From: Mesostigma viride
Lineage: Eukaryota > Streptophyta > Mesostigmatophyceae > Mesostigmatales > Mesostigmataceae
Reading direction: 5' to 3'
Length of the DNA stretch: 64,000 bases
Assembly: GCA_009746045.1 (NCBI GenBank)
Contig: RPFO01000612.1
Coordinates: forward strand, 24,350 to 88,349
Shown here: positions 10,479 through 23,284 of the stretch, piece by piece
Numbering within the stretch: the stretch's first letter is position 1
How the letters are laid out: each line of letters opens with the position of its first letter
Made by a program: the position numbers and the translations under genes
The notes under the pieces: model-generated
What the model was told of the DNA's origin: nothing
The model's input: the letters and a program-made list of their open reading frames with translations, nothing else
Database searches by the model: none

Positions 10479-13400
10479 TCAAGTACGCAGGGAGCTCGCG
10501 GATACGTAGCGAGAGAGATTCAGACAAGCCATGCCGCCGCTCCTCTTGGCGTTGCCGGCTGTCCACCCCCCGCGACCTTCTTCCCTTGAGAACGCCAGCC
10601 GCACTGTCGCTGGCGCATCCCCCACCATGCCTTGCGCGTTCGTCACACCGTTCAACAGCGACAACTGCTGCGAGCGTGACACACCCGTAATGCTGGTGGC
10701 GGCTCCGCCCATCTCAGCGAGCGGCGCGGGCAGCATGCCCTGCTTCCTGTGCAGCAGCTGGCGCAGGAAGGATGCCGCGTGCAGGCTGCCCAGACGGCCT
10801 CGCACTTGCACCACATCGCTCGAGGTAGGCCGTGCTGATGACGACGATGAGGAGGAAGGCGTGGCGGTTGCCAGTTTGAGCTGGGCGAGAAACGTGGGTG
10901 GGAGGCTGACCTGCACCGCGGTCACAAGGGGATTCCCCGTTGCCTGCCAGCAACAGCGCAGCCCTGGTAGCACGTCCACCTGCGGCAAATATCGTGTGCG
11001 GACGCCAGCAGCGGGGACAGATACTGGGGACAGGCATAGACATGAGCACTCCTCCTGGACACGCCTTGAGGCATGTGGATGCAAATACCCACGAAGTTAG
11101 CCAGAACAGGGGCGGATGGGCCATGCGCTGCCACTTCTTTTGTAAACACATCAACACAAGGACAACACCAGTGGGCATGCTGGCACCAGTTCTCTGGACC
11201 AAGCTATGCCGTGTGAACCAACCTACAGCAGTTGCCTCGCACAGCTGCGCAAAGGTGGCAAGGGGCTGACAGCTTGCCAGCCAGCCCTTGACCCTGCTTT
11301 CATCAAGACAGGACAAACAGGCCATGTCACACGCTGGATTGCTGCCTCTACTCCCTCTCTCCACTCCCTTTCTCCACCAACCCCGACCCCCAGGCTTCCC
11401 CTGCCCGCTGCCCCCTGCCCCCTGCCCCCTGCCCCCTGCCCCTGCCCCTGCCCGTGCCCCTGCCCCTGCCCCTGCCCCTGCCCCTGCCCCTGCCCCTGCC
11501 CCTGCCCCTGCCCCTGCCCCTGCCCATGCCCCTGCCCCTGCTCCTGCCCCTGCCCTATACGACCACCAATGGCAACAACCACGCACCAAGCCGTCTCGTC
11601 ACCACTGCTACCACCCCCTTCAAGTATGCACGCACCAAGCCATCCAATGTCGCCATGAGGCGTGCGCGGGCCTCTGCGTGCGCCAGCATGGCCAGAAGGT
11701 CGTCCAGGCCCACCGCGGGGCGCATGGGATGAGGGGCCAGGGTCCCTGATCCCATTCCATGGGACGCCGCCGAGTGTTTGCCAGACGCGGCCAGCGCGGG
11801 CTGTGCTGGCGCACGCAGCAGCGCGCCTGCTCCCACCCCTCCCCCATCCACATCCCCTCCAGGCCTGCCTCCATGCGTCCGGACACAGGGGGGATCCATC
11901 TTGCGCAGGAACCATTGCTCCATAAGGAGAGACACTGAGGTGTCTGTTAGCCCTGCGGCGTTGCCTCTTCCTCTTGGCCGAGAACACGCGAAGGCCTTTG
12001 ATGCTACCGACATCACCACCGCGAGCGACCCAACTCCCGCACCTCCTCCCCGGTCGCTGCCCCCGTCCAACATGTCGATGGGACCATCCAAAGCCCCCGA
12101 GGTCGCTTCATGGCTACTGACAGCCCCCACCGCTGGCAAGCTGCTCCCGTGCTGCCTCGGCCACCCCGTCAAGCGCAGCGTGCGCCCGGCGTCGCACCCT
12201 GGCAGGTGCATCTCCAATGCGGTGGCCACGCAGCGGGTCACGTCGACACCGCCGTGCGCCACCAGCGGGTCGCATCGCACCGCCTCCATCAGCTGCCGTT
12301 GGGGAGGGTTGAGGACCACCAAACAAAGACCCCAAACAAAGACCTTAAAACAAGGAGAACTCATGAAAAACCACCCGTCAAAGGCCATCAGTTGACGGCC
12401 ATCAAGCAACCAAGGACCACGAAGCCAACAAATCAGCAAACAGATCACCAGAAAACATCCACCAATGGCCACTACCATCTACCAATGGCCATCAACCAAA
12501 GGCCGCCGATGCCAGCCAGTCACTTACCGTACCTCGCGTACTACCGCAGCACCCACCTCGCTGTGGAACAGGCCCCGTTGCGCCGCGTGAAGGCGCGCGT
12601 GCGCCAGCTGGACCGGCAGCGACGCGGCATCCTCTTGGCCAGAGGCCCCTGGACCCAGGGAGAAGGGCGACTCCGCCGCCATTTGCTGGCAAACATTACC
12701 ATCACGGGGCCCTGCCACCCCGCCCCACTCCTCATACCCCCCACACTGTCATCATCGGCCACTATGCTCGCCTGCATGTCGACACACGGCAGGGTGGGCG
12801 GCACGACCACAGATACCCCAGTGTCTCGACGACGGCGCGCCCTCGCCGACTCATGCAGATGTCCCTCGCTCGCGCCGCCCGCACCGCCACCATCCCTGGG
12901 TCCCGGTGCCATGACCAGGCGAGGCATTGCGGGGGTGGGCAGGGAGGCGGCCTTGGTCGCGCCAGCAGCAGCGCACGCCACGCGGGAGGAATAAGGCAGG
13001 CTCAGGTCCACGGTGAAGGGGCGTGCGTCCGTGGCATCGGCGTCACCTGCCTGGGAGCCGCGGCCCATGGCGGCCCCCGTTGAGGTGGCGGGCCTGCGCA
13101 GGCGCCACACGCGCTGCAGCCTGCAGCAACACACATGGCCCGCCCGCCCGCCCGCCCGCCGCCCGCCCGCCGCCCGCCCGCCCGCCGCCCGCCCGCCCGC
13201 CCGCCCGCCCGCCCGCCCGCCCGCCCGCCCGCCCGCCCGCCCGCCCGCCCCCCCGCCCGCCCGCCCGCCCGCCCGCCCGCACATTCGTGAGCACATGCGT
13301 GTGGCATGGATGATGGCATGGGCGATGCCATGGACGATGGCATGGACGATGGCATGAATGATGGCATGGATGATGGCATGGATGATGGCATGGATGATGG

Positions 13401-15372
13401 CATGGATGATGGCATGGATGATGGCATGGATGATGGCATGGATGATGGCATGGATGATGGCATGGATGATGGCATGGATGATGGCATGGATGATGGCATG
13501 GATGATGGCATGGATGATGGCATGGATGATGGCATGGATGATGGCATGGATGACGGCATAAGTTGCCGAGAACGATGCAAGGGGCGGTGTTGCGGTCAGA
13601 CAAGGATAAAGCAGAACTGCTCTATTGTCCTCCAAAAAGTAAAAAATCCTGCCTGCCTGCCTGCCTGCCTGCCTGGGCGTGTGCGTGTACGTATGTGCAC
13701 CCAGCCCGCCTCACCTCTCCAGCTGCTCATAAAACCGTGCCTCCGCCTCCGCCTGTCGCCGCAGCTGCTCCGCCCCCTCTGCCAGCACGCCCGCCACCTC
13801 CCTCAGCGCGCGCTGCTTGCCGTGCAGCCGCGCGCCTGCTTCCGTCACTGCCTCCGCACCATGCAGGCGGGGCTTGGGCAGCGTGGCGACTGCCAGCTCG
13901 CGCCCACCCTCCACGCGCGCCAACAGGTCGATCATCACCGCCAGCTCCTCGCGAGCGCCCTCCAGGGACTCCACCACACCCGCCCAGGGGTCAGGATCCC
14001 CCTGGCCCGGGACGAGGGCTAGCGGATCCCCTGCGGCGACGCTGGGAGTTGCCGTGGGTGGGGTGTTGGGTGCTGCGGGCATGCTGGCGCCCGCGGTGGC
14101 GGTGCGCTGCGCATGTGCCAGCTGTACCAGGAAGGCTTCATCAGTGCCGAAATCCCTGGCAGGGCAAGGCAGCATGGGTGGAGGGGATTCGCAAAGCTCG
14201 TGAGGAGAGAGCATGTGAACCTGGCAAATGTCTGGCTTGGAACAACAGGGTCAACCATCGCGGGGAAAAGTCCAAAAGGATAAACTACCCAGCTAAAGGT
14301 ATAAACTGCCAAGCCAAAAATATAACTGGCGAGCTAAAAGTATAAACTGGCAAGCTTAAAATGGCAAGCTAAAGGGATGAACTGGCAAGCTAAAAGGACA
14401 AACTGGCAAGCTAAAAGGACAAGCTGGAAAGCTAGAAGGACAAACTAGCAAGCTAAAAGGACAGACTGGCAAGTTAAAGGATAAACTGGCCAGCTAAAAG
14501 AGAACTGGCAGGGATACCTGTGAATGGGTACGTGTACATGGAAACGTGTAGTGGGGTACGTGTAATTGGGGGCTTGCGGCCCAGGGTCCGCATGGCACCT
14601 CCGATGACAAATAAAAAAAACTCAGCCACGCTCCCACAGAAGAACGTCCACAGTCCTTGGGGAATGAATGACTCTCCTACAGATGTGTACAAGATGTCCC
14701 CAGTGTAGTCTTCCGTTGGGTGCAGAGAGCAGGGCACACCTGGCGAAGCCATCAGCAGGGAGATACATAGCACAGGGCATTCTATCAATTCCCAAAAGGC
14801 CTTCAATATCCCAGCGGCCGTTGCCAATCCTCGCCGCAGCAAGCTACCGGCTGTAGATCGTGGCAGTCCACAACGCAAGCTAGAAACAGATATAGCTGCC
14901 AGCCTTACCGAGAACATATCGTAGCTGCCCAGGTTTGCACAGGTGGGCGGCTGCAATGCCTGGTGGAAGGCTGGCATGCGACGAAAAAGCCCCCCTAGGA
15001 ACAACCTGTAGGGAAACGAGCAGCCTGATATCTAATATCTAATGAGTTCTACCTGCAGCAGCATATACAAACTTTGGTAGACAGGCGGCGCACTGTCAAC
15101 TCAGTCCGACGTTTCTACTCCCCTTGGGTTCAAGGTGGTGGCGCGCCGGGGATAGTAAAATACGGCGAACATTACAAACAGCAATGAGAGGGGGGGGGGG
15201 GGGCAGGGACTCGGAACATAGACTAGGGACAGCAAGTTGGACCATGGAGGGTGAGGCCAACATACTTCACAAAGGTTTCAGCGCCGGTGTCATCAATTGA
15301 ACGAAGCCTCTTCGTGGACTCCGCACGGATGACAACCGGGACAGCCCGTTTGTTTTCTTGCCTCGAAGCCAT
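10479..15372 (-). CDS. MED17: Mediator of RNA polymerase II transcription subunit 17
   Basis: Head-module scaffold of the Mediator coactivator, nuclear. Exon 1 is 15372-15271 (34 codons); its 'TKRLRSIDDTGAE' matches the plant MED17 N terminus. A later exon ending 13715 (open from an ATG at 14214) has 'DPWAGVVESLEGAREEL', 'MIDLLARVE', 'LAEGAEQLRRQAEAEARFYE'; it splices in phase to 13120-12533, restoring 'ERLQRVWRLRRP' and 'FTVDLSL'. Exon 12292 to about 11615 has 'LDDLLAMLAHAEARARL', matching the family's mid-C-terminal helix. A last exon, about 10979-10479, is Ser-rich and less sure. Unresolved: one or two exons between 15271 and 14214 (an open stretch lies near 14920-15010), and the exon(s) between 11615 and 10979. 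Exon 13120-12533 needs one extra base in the run at 12738-12743 to stay in frame. The introns carry several satellites. Confidence 0.85.
11402..11560. repeat. (CCCCTG)n array in a MED17 intron
   Basis: Hexamer array of about 20 units plus flanking CCCCCTG variants, between the exon ending near 11615 and the C-terminal exons. Pro-Ala, Gly-Gln and Pro-Cys open frames across it are repeat artefacts. Confidence 0.9.
13139..13281. repeat. (GCCC)n array in a MED17 intron
   Basis: About 35 GCCC units with occasional GCC slips, starting some 20 bp from the acceptor of the exon at 13120. On the transcribed (minus) sense it is a GGGC tract, G-quadruplex prone. Confidence 0.92.
13308..13560. repeat. 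12-bp satellite (GATGGCATGGAT)n in a MED17 intron
   Basis: About 21 near-perfect 12-bp units. Since 12 is a multiple of 3, every frame without a stop stays open, giving false Met-rich and His/Pro/Cys-rich proteins on both strands. Confidence 0.95.
13646..13677. repeat. Short (CCTG)n tract
   Basis: Seven CCTG units in the same MED17 intron, just before the 13714 donor. It is the same motif as the giant array at 58.7-59.9 kb. Confidence 0.9.
14265..14515. repeat. 21-bp imperfect tandem repeat, MED17 5' part
   Basis: About ten diverged units of about 21 bp built around GGCAAGCTAAAAGGACAAAC, directly upstream of the large MED17 exon and probably within an intron. Confidence 0.85.
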
Positions 15373-17170
15373 TTATATTTCTCGCCGTTGGTAATTGAAC
15401 GGGTCTGCAACATAACAGCAATTACAAGCAAAGGAAGCCCCAGCACTGCCCTTGTACACACCCCATTACAGCGCTCCAGCAATGCTGCTAGGAACCCAAA
15501 CGCTTTTTCTGCACAATCCCTGACAACATGCGTAATGCCGTGTGGGCAATTGGCAGCCTCCCTTTCTTTCCTATAATCACCTAGCTCAAAAAACTCCCTT
15601 TTTCCTTCCCCCCCATAGCTCCCACCCTAATCATGGAATTCCAAACACAAGTTCCTGCCCGGCTGCCCCAAGTGCCTCTGATGAAGTCAAACTTGAAGCA
15701 CAAATGCACGGTGGCGTGTGACAGCATTGACATGGCCACCAACATGCGGTCGAAGCTCCTACGGTCCTCTGTGGTTGTTCCCTCGGGTTGGGGACAACGC
15801 CTCCACCATCCGACGGCCCCAATCCCTCGCGTCGCGTCTATGTGGTTTGTCGGATACATCTGTGCGGTTTTTCGGCTACATCTGTGCGGATTTCGGCTAC
15901 ATCTGTGCGGATTTCGGCTACATCTGTGCGGTTCTCGGGTGTACCTGTCCGTCCGTCCGTCAGATTCACCCATCTGACGGTCGTAAAACGTTGGGAGAGT
16001 AAATGGGTGGGAGAGATGAGCATTCTTGTTGTTCTTGTGTCCCACGCCGCACATGGGCAGCAGAGAATCTACACTGTTGTTGTGGCCGTAGGACACAACA
16101 ACAACATTACAACAGCAACAACAGCTGTTGTGGCCGAGGGCCGGATATATAGTTTCCAAGTATCGGTGGTACTATCGGGGCGTGGGAGCAAACAGCAACA
16201 ACAAAAGCAACAACTATCGGGGGCACAACTGTGACGGTCCTCTCGTGGGGAACAACAACAACAACAACAACTGTGACGGTCCTCTCGTAGCCTGACTAGC
16301 CTCCTACGGTCCTAGACGGTCCAACGGCCTACCTTGACAACAACAACAACAACGTTTTGCCAGGCGCCAGCATCCTGAGTTCCGAAGGGTCAAAGTTGAA
16401 CAATCAGTTGCACAGGCGCGGGCAGTTGGCAAACCATCCTGTCAGATGCCCGCAATTTATTGTGTCCAGGGATCCCTCCTTAATTACATACCGCCAATAC
16501 TGTAGACGAAACCTCCTTCCTGTACTTTTTGGAACTACAACCCCCCCAAGTTTAAGATTCTCAGGTTTAATATCATGAGACCCTGTACTCAACCTCTAAT
16601 AGTAGTATAATTGTAGTATAATATATTAGAACTTAGTATAATCGAATCATAGTAGTGAAATTCGTTAAGATCGTGAGCCCTGAATTGGTCGGACCCCAAT
16701 CTTAAACGTGGGGGGGGGGGGGTGACTTTTTACGAAAACTGTACTTCTCACGCTGTGTTGTCGTCAGATAGCATCCGCGGCGCTCAGAAAGTTTGATCTG
16801 AAAAAACGCGCACGACGCCAGTGTTTGATGCCGGATTCCGGGATACGCACGCACCATACGGCAGGTTCAACTGACCTTCGCCTAACTGCTATGGCGATTT
16901 TAACGTGTGCCCTGCGGTGATAACACTGACATGCAAACTGCAAAAATAAGCGCAAATCTTCTCAAGATATAATGGTCAGTCGCAGCACCTGGTTATGTGC
17001 TTAAGGAGATGGATTTTATTGGTTGCCATAGGTTACAATGATCATCATTGCAGTCGAAATGCGAACCGTTAGGCTTTTGAAGTCGGCACTTGCAGTTTGT
17101 CGGGAATCTATACGAGCAAGCTCAGAAAGATAGGATTTTTAATTTTTGGAGACGTATTTAGCGTGAGACG
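15373..17170. other. Divergent intergenic region between MED17 and the LysM gene
   Basis: About 1.8 kb, AT-richer than the flanking gene bodies, holding both promoters. It contains four 21-bp units around GGCTACATCTGTGCGG at 15848-15945, several short (AAC)n tracts between 16090 and 16350, and a TIR element at 16541-16722. No gene is supported. Confidence 0.55.
16541..16722. mobile_element. Small TIR element with C/G-run termini, copy 1
   Basis: About 182 bp, AT-rich inside. It starts CCCCCCCAAGTTTAAGATT and ends AATCTTAAACGTGGGG followed by more Gs: inverted ends bounded by homopolymers. A second copy lies inverted at 40102-40293 in an SDR intron with the same interior order. No ORF and no clear target duplication. 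Confidence 0.75.
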
Positions 17171-20100
17171 ATGAAGCCAAAGAATCTTACCTTGTCCCTT
17201 ACGGAAGAAACTTTGCCTGAACGACCTCGCATTTCCCAAGATGCGGCGAGCGTTGTTGCCCCCAAAACGGATTTGACGAGCAGAATATGGTAATGAAGTT
17301 TGAACTTTGTAATGTGCATTCAAGTTTGAGCTACAAGTTTTCGGCATAATGCCAATTGCCTGTCTTAGGCAGCGTATGTCGCGCTCGATTCAAGGAATGT
17401 AGCCGCACTTGGCTGATTTCCATGTAAGCCCTTCACGTCTGCTGCCGCGGCCTTCTAATTCCAGGGATGAAAGCATCCCGGTGGACCCCATGGTCCGCAT
17501 GTGGGTCATACTTGCCCTGGACGTTAGCGGAGGGGTCAAGACGCAACCTTTCGTCCCCCACGTCGACATGCTTCTTCGCCGTCCGGGGATCACATTCGAA
17601 CATATCAAGGAGTTTCTAAACTTTTGCGCAATGCCCCTTGGCTCGGACATGGTACGCTTGGGCTGTTGCTTGTCAAAATTGCTTGTTATCTTAACAAAAT
17701 TGGTTGTTTTCTTCTCCGAGCTGGAACTAGCGAAGAACTAGCCTGTCGAAACCTTGGCGTAGCTGGGGGAGGGCTTGCCCTTGCAAAGCATAGGTTCATC
17801 TCACCCTCGCCCGGTTTCGGTTCTTGGCCTGGTGCATTGGCACGTGGTGTTATTATGGCAGCATCGCAGTGACGTTTGGTGGATATGTGTGCGTGTATAT
17901 CATCATTTATGCTGCGTTGTCTCATTGATAAATGTCGCGCTGTCTCATATCAGTCTCAGTGGCTGATCGTTGTCACCTGACTCTTCTGAACCTCTTCTCA
18001 ACACCCTACCCTGTGCTCAAATGAGTTGGCGTTTTGGCAATGCCAACATCAATATGGCTATTTCTAATATTAGCATGGCCATCACCCTAGCCTGTCTCAC
18101 ATTCCAGCCGCGCACATCTCTGCACCGTCGCTGTCTTCTCCATCTGCTGCCACACGCGTGGTCTGTGCCTCGGCTGCCACACGCGTGGTCTCTTTCCTCG
18201 GCTGCCACATGTGTGGCCTTCTCCCCCAGCCCAGCCTGCAGTGGCTCGCTGCCATGAGCCCGCCTTCAGCTTGTCCATCCCAGTGTACCAGTGCTACTTC
18301 ATCGACGAAACAAGCGGTGGGGATGTAGCCGTTGGTGCCCATTCCCAACCACCTCTTACACATACCTGCCACTGACAGTACTTTTATGCCTGGTTGGCCT
18401 CTTTCCCCCTGTCCCTGCCCTGCAACCCCCCGCATGCGCCTGGCCTACACCCTGCCCTCCTGACTTGCCCTATGCACTCATCCCCGCGGGGACTGCCCTA
18501 CTGTCGCCCCGCCCCCGCGTCGCATGTGCTAGGTGTACGAGGCGCTGGCGCTGCTGCGCGAGCTGGAGGAGCTCCACCGCAAGATGGGCCACGTGTTCCC
18601 GCGCCCCGTGCCCACGCCGCGTCAGGACAGCCTGGCGGTTCTGGACGATTACGGCCACCTGCTCAAGGAGTATGGGCCCGACCCCAAATATGTGCACAAT
18701 GCGCTGCTTGCTGGGCGCGCTGTCTGGTGAGTGCCCCTGCATGAGTGAGTGCGATGCCATTATGCCCTGCTTGCGTGAGTCAGGGATGGCGCGTGCCCCC
18801 TGGTATACCCTGGTTTCATCTGCTGAGAAATCGGAATGCAATAGCTTCTGACTAGTGTTGGCTTTCCAAGGCTATGGTGGCGAGTGCTCCACCCCCGTAC
18901 AGCCGCGCTTGCATGAGTTGAGCGCAAACCCCTCCTATGTGGCCGTGCTTGGCCATGCATGGCAGTTCACCCATGCCGGCCATGCATGGCAGGTCACCCA
19001 TGCCGGCCATGCAGCAACTGCCCGAGTGCTTGTCCCGTTTGGTAGACAGTGGGCGTGGTCTGGGGGTTCAAGGTTGGATGGGGCCAGATGATGTATGTCT
19101 AGCAGCAAGTGCAGGGACCCCCGGCTGTGCCCCCTCCTATGCTCCTTGTGCCGGCTGCGCTTGGCCCACACCCACGCCCATGCCTTGACAAGACCCCCTG
19201 TTTCACGTCCCGGCCGTTCTGTCCTCACCCCTCCATCCAACTATTTCCCGCGAACGCTCGCTGGCCCGCATCCCCCCAACCCCGCCAGGCGGCCCAACGC
19301 GCTGGTAGACAGCGTGCCCAAGCTGTTTGTGCTGCTGGCGCTCTGCGTGCACCACGCGGCGGGATTCAGCGCGCTGGAGATGCACGTGCGGCTGCTGCGC
19401 CGGCGCGACGTCACGTTTGCGCAGATCCGCAAGTTCCTCGCCTTCCTGCTGCCCTTCCTCGCGCAGCGGCACCCGCCGGACCTGCTGCCCATGCTGGACA
19501 CAATGGAGATGAACGGTGAGGGGGGGGGGGGTGTGAATGGTGAGGAAAAGGGAGGGGGTGTGATGGAGATGGTGAGGAAGGGGGTGGGGATAAGATGAAG
19601 GGGGTGTTGAATGGTGAAGAAAGGGGGAGGGGGGTGACCGGTGAGGAAAAGGGGGGGGGGTTGAGTCGTGAGGAAGAAAAAGGGACAGGAATGGTGAGGG
19701 GCCGCAACTGGGCAAGGGAGATGAAGGGTGAGGGAATGGGGGGAAAGAGGAGGGGGGATAGAGGTTTGAGCATTACTTCATGTTTGCACAAACTTGTCTC
19801 ATTATTCAGAAAATTGTAACATGTGAGAGCACGCCGCGTCCCACTTCCTGTCTGTGCATGCACGTGCGCACCTTGCGCGTAGGATTGTGGGCCATCCCGT
19901 TGTTCTCTAGTCCATGGGTCCACTTCAGGCTGTCGCATGCAGACAGCAGTTAGGCCACGACCCTTGCAACATGCATGCCTCCTGTGGGCCGCGAAAGTCC
20001 ATTCACCTCCCCTTCCCCTTCCTCGCCCCCTTGCCCTTCCTTTCACCCTTCCTCTTCTTCTCCCTCATCTTCTTCCTCGACTCCCTCCCTGCCCTCGCAC

Positions 20101-22137
20101 ATCCACCCTCTTCCTGCCCCCACCAGAGGTGTTGCGGCGTGAGCAGCGATCCAAGGCCAGGGGGCACCGCAGCAGCGGGAGTGACTCGGAGCAGAAGAAC
20201 CAGCTGGCCGCCGAGGGCAATGGGCCGGCGGGCGGTGCGGTCGTGCCCACATCCCAGCACTCCTCTAGCTTGAAGCACCGGCGCAGCAAAGGGCTGTCGC
20301 TACCGGGCACGTTGGACGAGAAAGCGGGCGATGGGCATGGGGGGGGAGGGGGTGGCCCCCTGGGGCTGGTACGTGGCCCAGTGAACGGCGATGCTGTGGA
20401 AAGGCTACCGCAGGCAAATGGGTGGCGGGTATATTCGGTAATGGCGTGCTTGATCTCGTGGTATGTGGTGCATGTCATGTGGGCCTTTAGTGGTGTCGCC
20501 GACCGTATCAGGATGGGATGTGCGGAGGGTTCGGCGAGGTGCTGCGAGTGGCAACCTGCTTGCTTGTTCCCGCCCGCTGGCCTGTTCTCACCAGTTGTTG
20601 TGTTTGCACGAGCTGGTCCATTTTCACCTTGCGTGGTGGCGTGCATTGGGGTTAACTGCACGCCTCATGGGTGGGCCAAGAGCTGGCTTTTTGCTTTGTG
20701 GGGGGGGACGGGACTTAATGTGAGGCAGACCACATAAAGTCAACGTGTCAGCCATGGCTGGCTTTGTCTGCCTGTATTTTTGTTGATTGCATTTCTTGAC
20801 CCATGGACACAATGTGTGGTGTCCTCCCGAACTTCCCGCCCCACTTCCCATCATACCCCAATTCAGCCCCCGTCTAAACCCAAACCACCCATACATCTAA
20901 CCGCAATGCACCCCCAATCCTACCCCGACCCACCCCCTTCACCCAGCTGCGCATGCTGTCCCTGGCGGCGGCGGTTGTGGGTGCCGTGTGGACGCTGTGG
21001 CCCAACAAGAAGAAGAAGAAGAAGGGCGGCCGCCACCGCGGGCACGCGCCGGTCTTCTACCACGTGCAGCAGGGCGACTATTTGCTCAAGATCAACGCCG
21101 ACTGCCAGGACCCGAACAGCGAGTTCTACAAGCTCAACCCGGAGGTATGGCACTCATTAAGGACGATGATGGTTGCGTGGATTGTACTACGAGTCAGGTG
21201 GTGTTTTGTCGAAGCATGTGCTCAGGCGAGATGGGGGGGAGAGCTGCATCTGCTTTTGAGTTCGTTATGCATGGCATGCATGTGAGGGTGTGCAGGGGCG
21301 CCCAGGCGCTGCCACCAGGACGAGTAGATGATGTCTGTAGCCTTGGATTGTCTTTTTTTCGGTTAGGAGGAAACCTGGTGCGTGGCATAGACAGTCAGCC
21401 ACGTGCCCCCCCCCATTTTCCTGCAATTATGCCATCTTACCTTATGGTAAACACACGCCACTGCCGGCTGGCTAGTATTTCATGAACATTGCTGGTTGCT
21501 TTTTGCTTAGTTCCCTGGGATGCCGTGATTCTGTAGTGCCTGGTCTACAAAAGAATGGGGAGCAAACCTTAATGGTAGTCTATGGTGGGTAGGCGCCACT
21601 TGTGAAGCAAGCGTGCCCATGCGTCGTGTGCGGTTGTAGTCTGTGTCCAAGAGCAAACAATGTACAGTTTGCTCTAAACGAGCTGGGCTCTTTCTTGCCG
21701 ATGCAGGGCCCTGCATCTACATTATCTGGGTACGTCTATGCTTGTCAGTGGAAGGCAAATTCTGGTGCATGGGAGTAGAGAAAAGTGAACCTGTGTAGAT
21801 GCGCAGGGGCATGCCATGGAGATCAGCTTTTGCGCAAGTGTGCTTGAGAGGATGTTCTCTGGTCAAGCTGGAAGAACCTCGATTGGTGGTCCGGTTGCAG
21901 GTGCTTTGGCAAGTGTGCGCTGCCTAAGATGGCTCAATCTCCATTCAGGCCATGCTTAAAATGGAATTGCGTCCCTATAACTGTCTGGTACTCATGCCTC
22001 GAGATCCCTGCCATTCCTGCTTGGCTTTAACCATGCTTGCAACCATGTGTGGTGTGTGACTGTTCCCGCACTTGGCGTGGCCGCAGATTTGCAATCGCAA
22101 CCTCATCTATCCAGGGCAGCGCATTCGGATTCGCTGA
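17171..22137 (+). CDS. Membrane-anchored LysM-domain protein, seven exons
   Basis: Exons 17171-17289, 17465-17651, 18533-18726, 19289-19515, 20127-20368, 20947-21144 and 22087-22137 all use GT-AG and agree in phase, giving about 405 aa. Residues 360-405 form a LysM domain ('VFYHVQQGDYLLKIN' ... 'NLIYPGQRIRI'), split by the last intron. LysM binds N-acetylglucosamine glycans in known families. Before it, residues 324-341 are a hydrophobic segment followed by six lysines. The N-terminal half is soluble and has two similar blocks, 'MVRMWVILALDV...HVDMLLRRPGITFEHIKEFL' and 'KLFVLLALCV...HVRLLRRRDVTFAQIRKFL', probably an internal duplication of a helical unit. Residues 244-323 are low-complexity. 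No signal peptide is seen. The overall architecture is not one I recognise; the ligand is unknown. Confidence 0.85.
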
Positions 22138-22324
22138 TCCACCAAGCTGTCATGGCAGTGTAGATTCCTGATTCTATCCTTTAGAATTTTCATTTTTTGC
22201 GGTTACTGCCGATTCCATGAACACACAAGGTACTCCATGAAATGAGTTGGGGCATGGGCATGTATGTGCTTATTGACCGTAGCTGTCTCAGATCAAGGTC
22301 CAGACCTGGATAGATAATGATGAT

Positions 22325-22500
22325 TAGATCCACTGGCATGGTAGAGCGTCACACTTCATAGCATATGAACACAAGTTCAAATGCCTGGAGCCCCATGTCC
22401 CAATAGGTCCGGCCGGGAAACAAATGACAGGCGCGCTCATGTGTATATCCGGATTCTCCCGATTCCTGGCCCGCGCTGGTTGTCTCCTTGATATTTACAT
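22325..22500 (+). repeat. SINE-like element with a tRNA-like head
   Basis: GGCATGGTAGAGCGTC (A-box-like) is followed about 35 bp later by AAGTTCAAATGCC (B-box-like), as in a decayed tRNA gene. The segment then runs into an inverted copy of the dispersed CTGGTTGTCTCC repeat. It is not a functional tRNA, because the stems do not pair. Confidence 0.4.
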
Positions 22501-23284
22501 GCGCACCCCTTTGTGGGGGTAATTGAAATATGCACAAGAACATGTCGATACCTGTGAATGAAAAACTTAGCATGTCTTTTACAAATTCTATGTATGCATG
22601 TTTTATATCACTGCGCCAGCCGCTTGCGGTCCACCGCCACGCACCGACAGTCGTCCCAACCTGGCAGATGCTCCGCCGCAACCGCGACCCCACCTCCAAG
22701 GCCGGCCTGCAGGCCGCCTAAACCAGCTAGCAGGCCGAGGAGAACGACGCCATGCAAGCAGATTAATTGCACGCTTGCCAGGCGAAGCATGATGGCAATT
22801 ATCTAGAGGGCGTGGTTCTGGTACATGTACAAGCGCCTCTGGCATTGGCCGGCCGGCCTCGGCCAACTACCCTACCGCGCGCCATATGACGTACCAGGGG
22901 CGCCGGCCAAGCTCGGCTATTATAATGAAACACGTGCTCCCATCGGGGAGTCACGGAGCACCGGAGTGCTTTTAATCCCTGTATATGCACAACAGGAAGA
23001 AAGGGCAGAGACCCCCTTTCTCCTTCATGCCATGAGAGGCATGCATGCCACAGCTGCAATCGGGCCCGAGACTGAACGGGCCGGCAAGTCTGATCTGTGG
23101 GTGCAATAAGACCCATGTGAGCATAGGCATAACAAGGAGTGTGGGCAAGTAATCTGAGCGTGGCCAGGACGTAGCATGGCTGTACAAGGACTATTAGAGC
23201 TAAGGCTATGGCTCGTGGTGTACCGTGTGTTGGCGGTGCACGTGGCTAGGTGTGGCACAGCTAGGCAAACATTCTAGGCATGGC

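Noticed and set aside
11223-11987. Gly-Gln repeat protein
   Set aside because: Opposite-frame reading of the CCCCTG array and the MED17 exon.
13002-13635. Met/Asp/Gly, His/Pro/Cys and Ser/Met/Pro repeat proteins
   Set aside because: Artefacts of the 12-bp and GCCC arrays within a MED17 intron.
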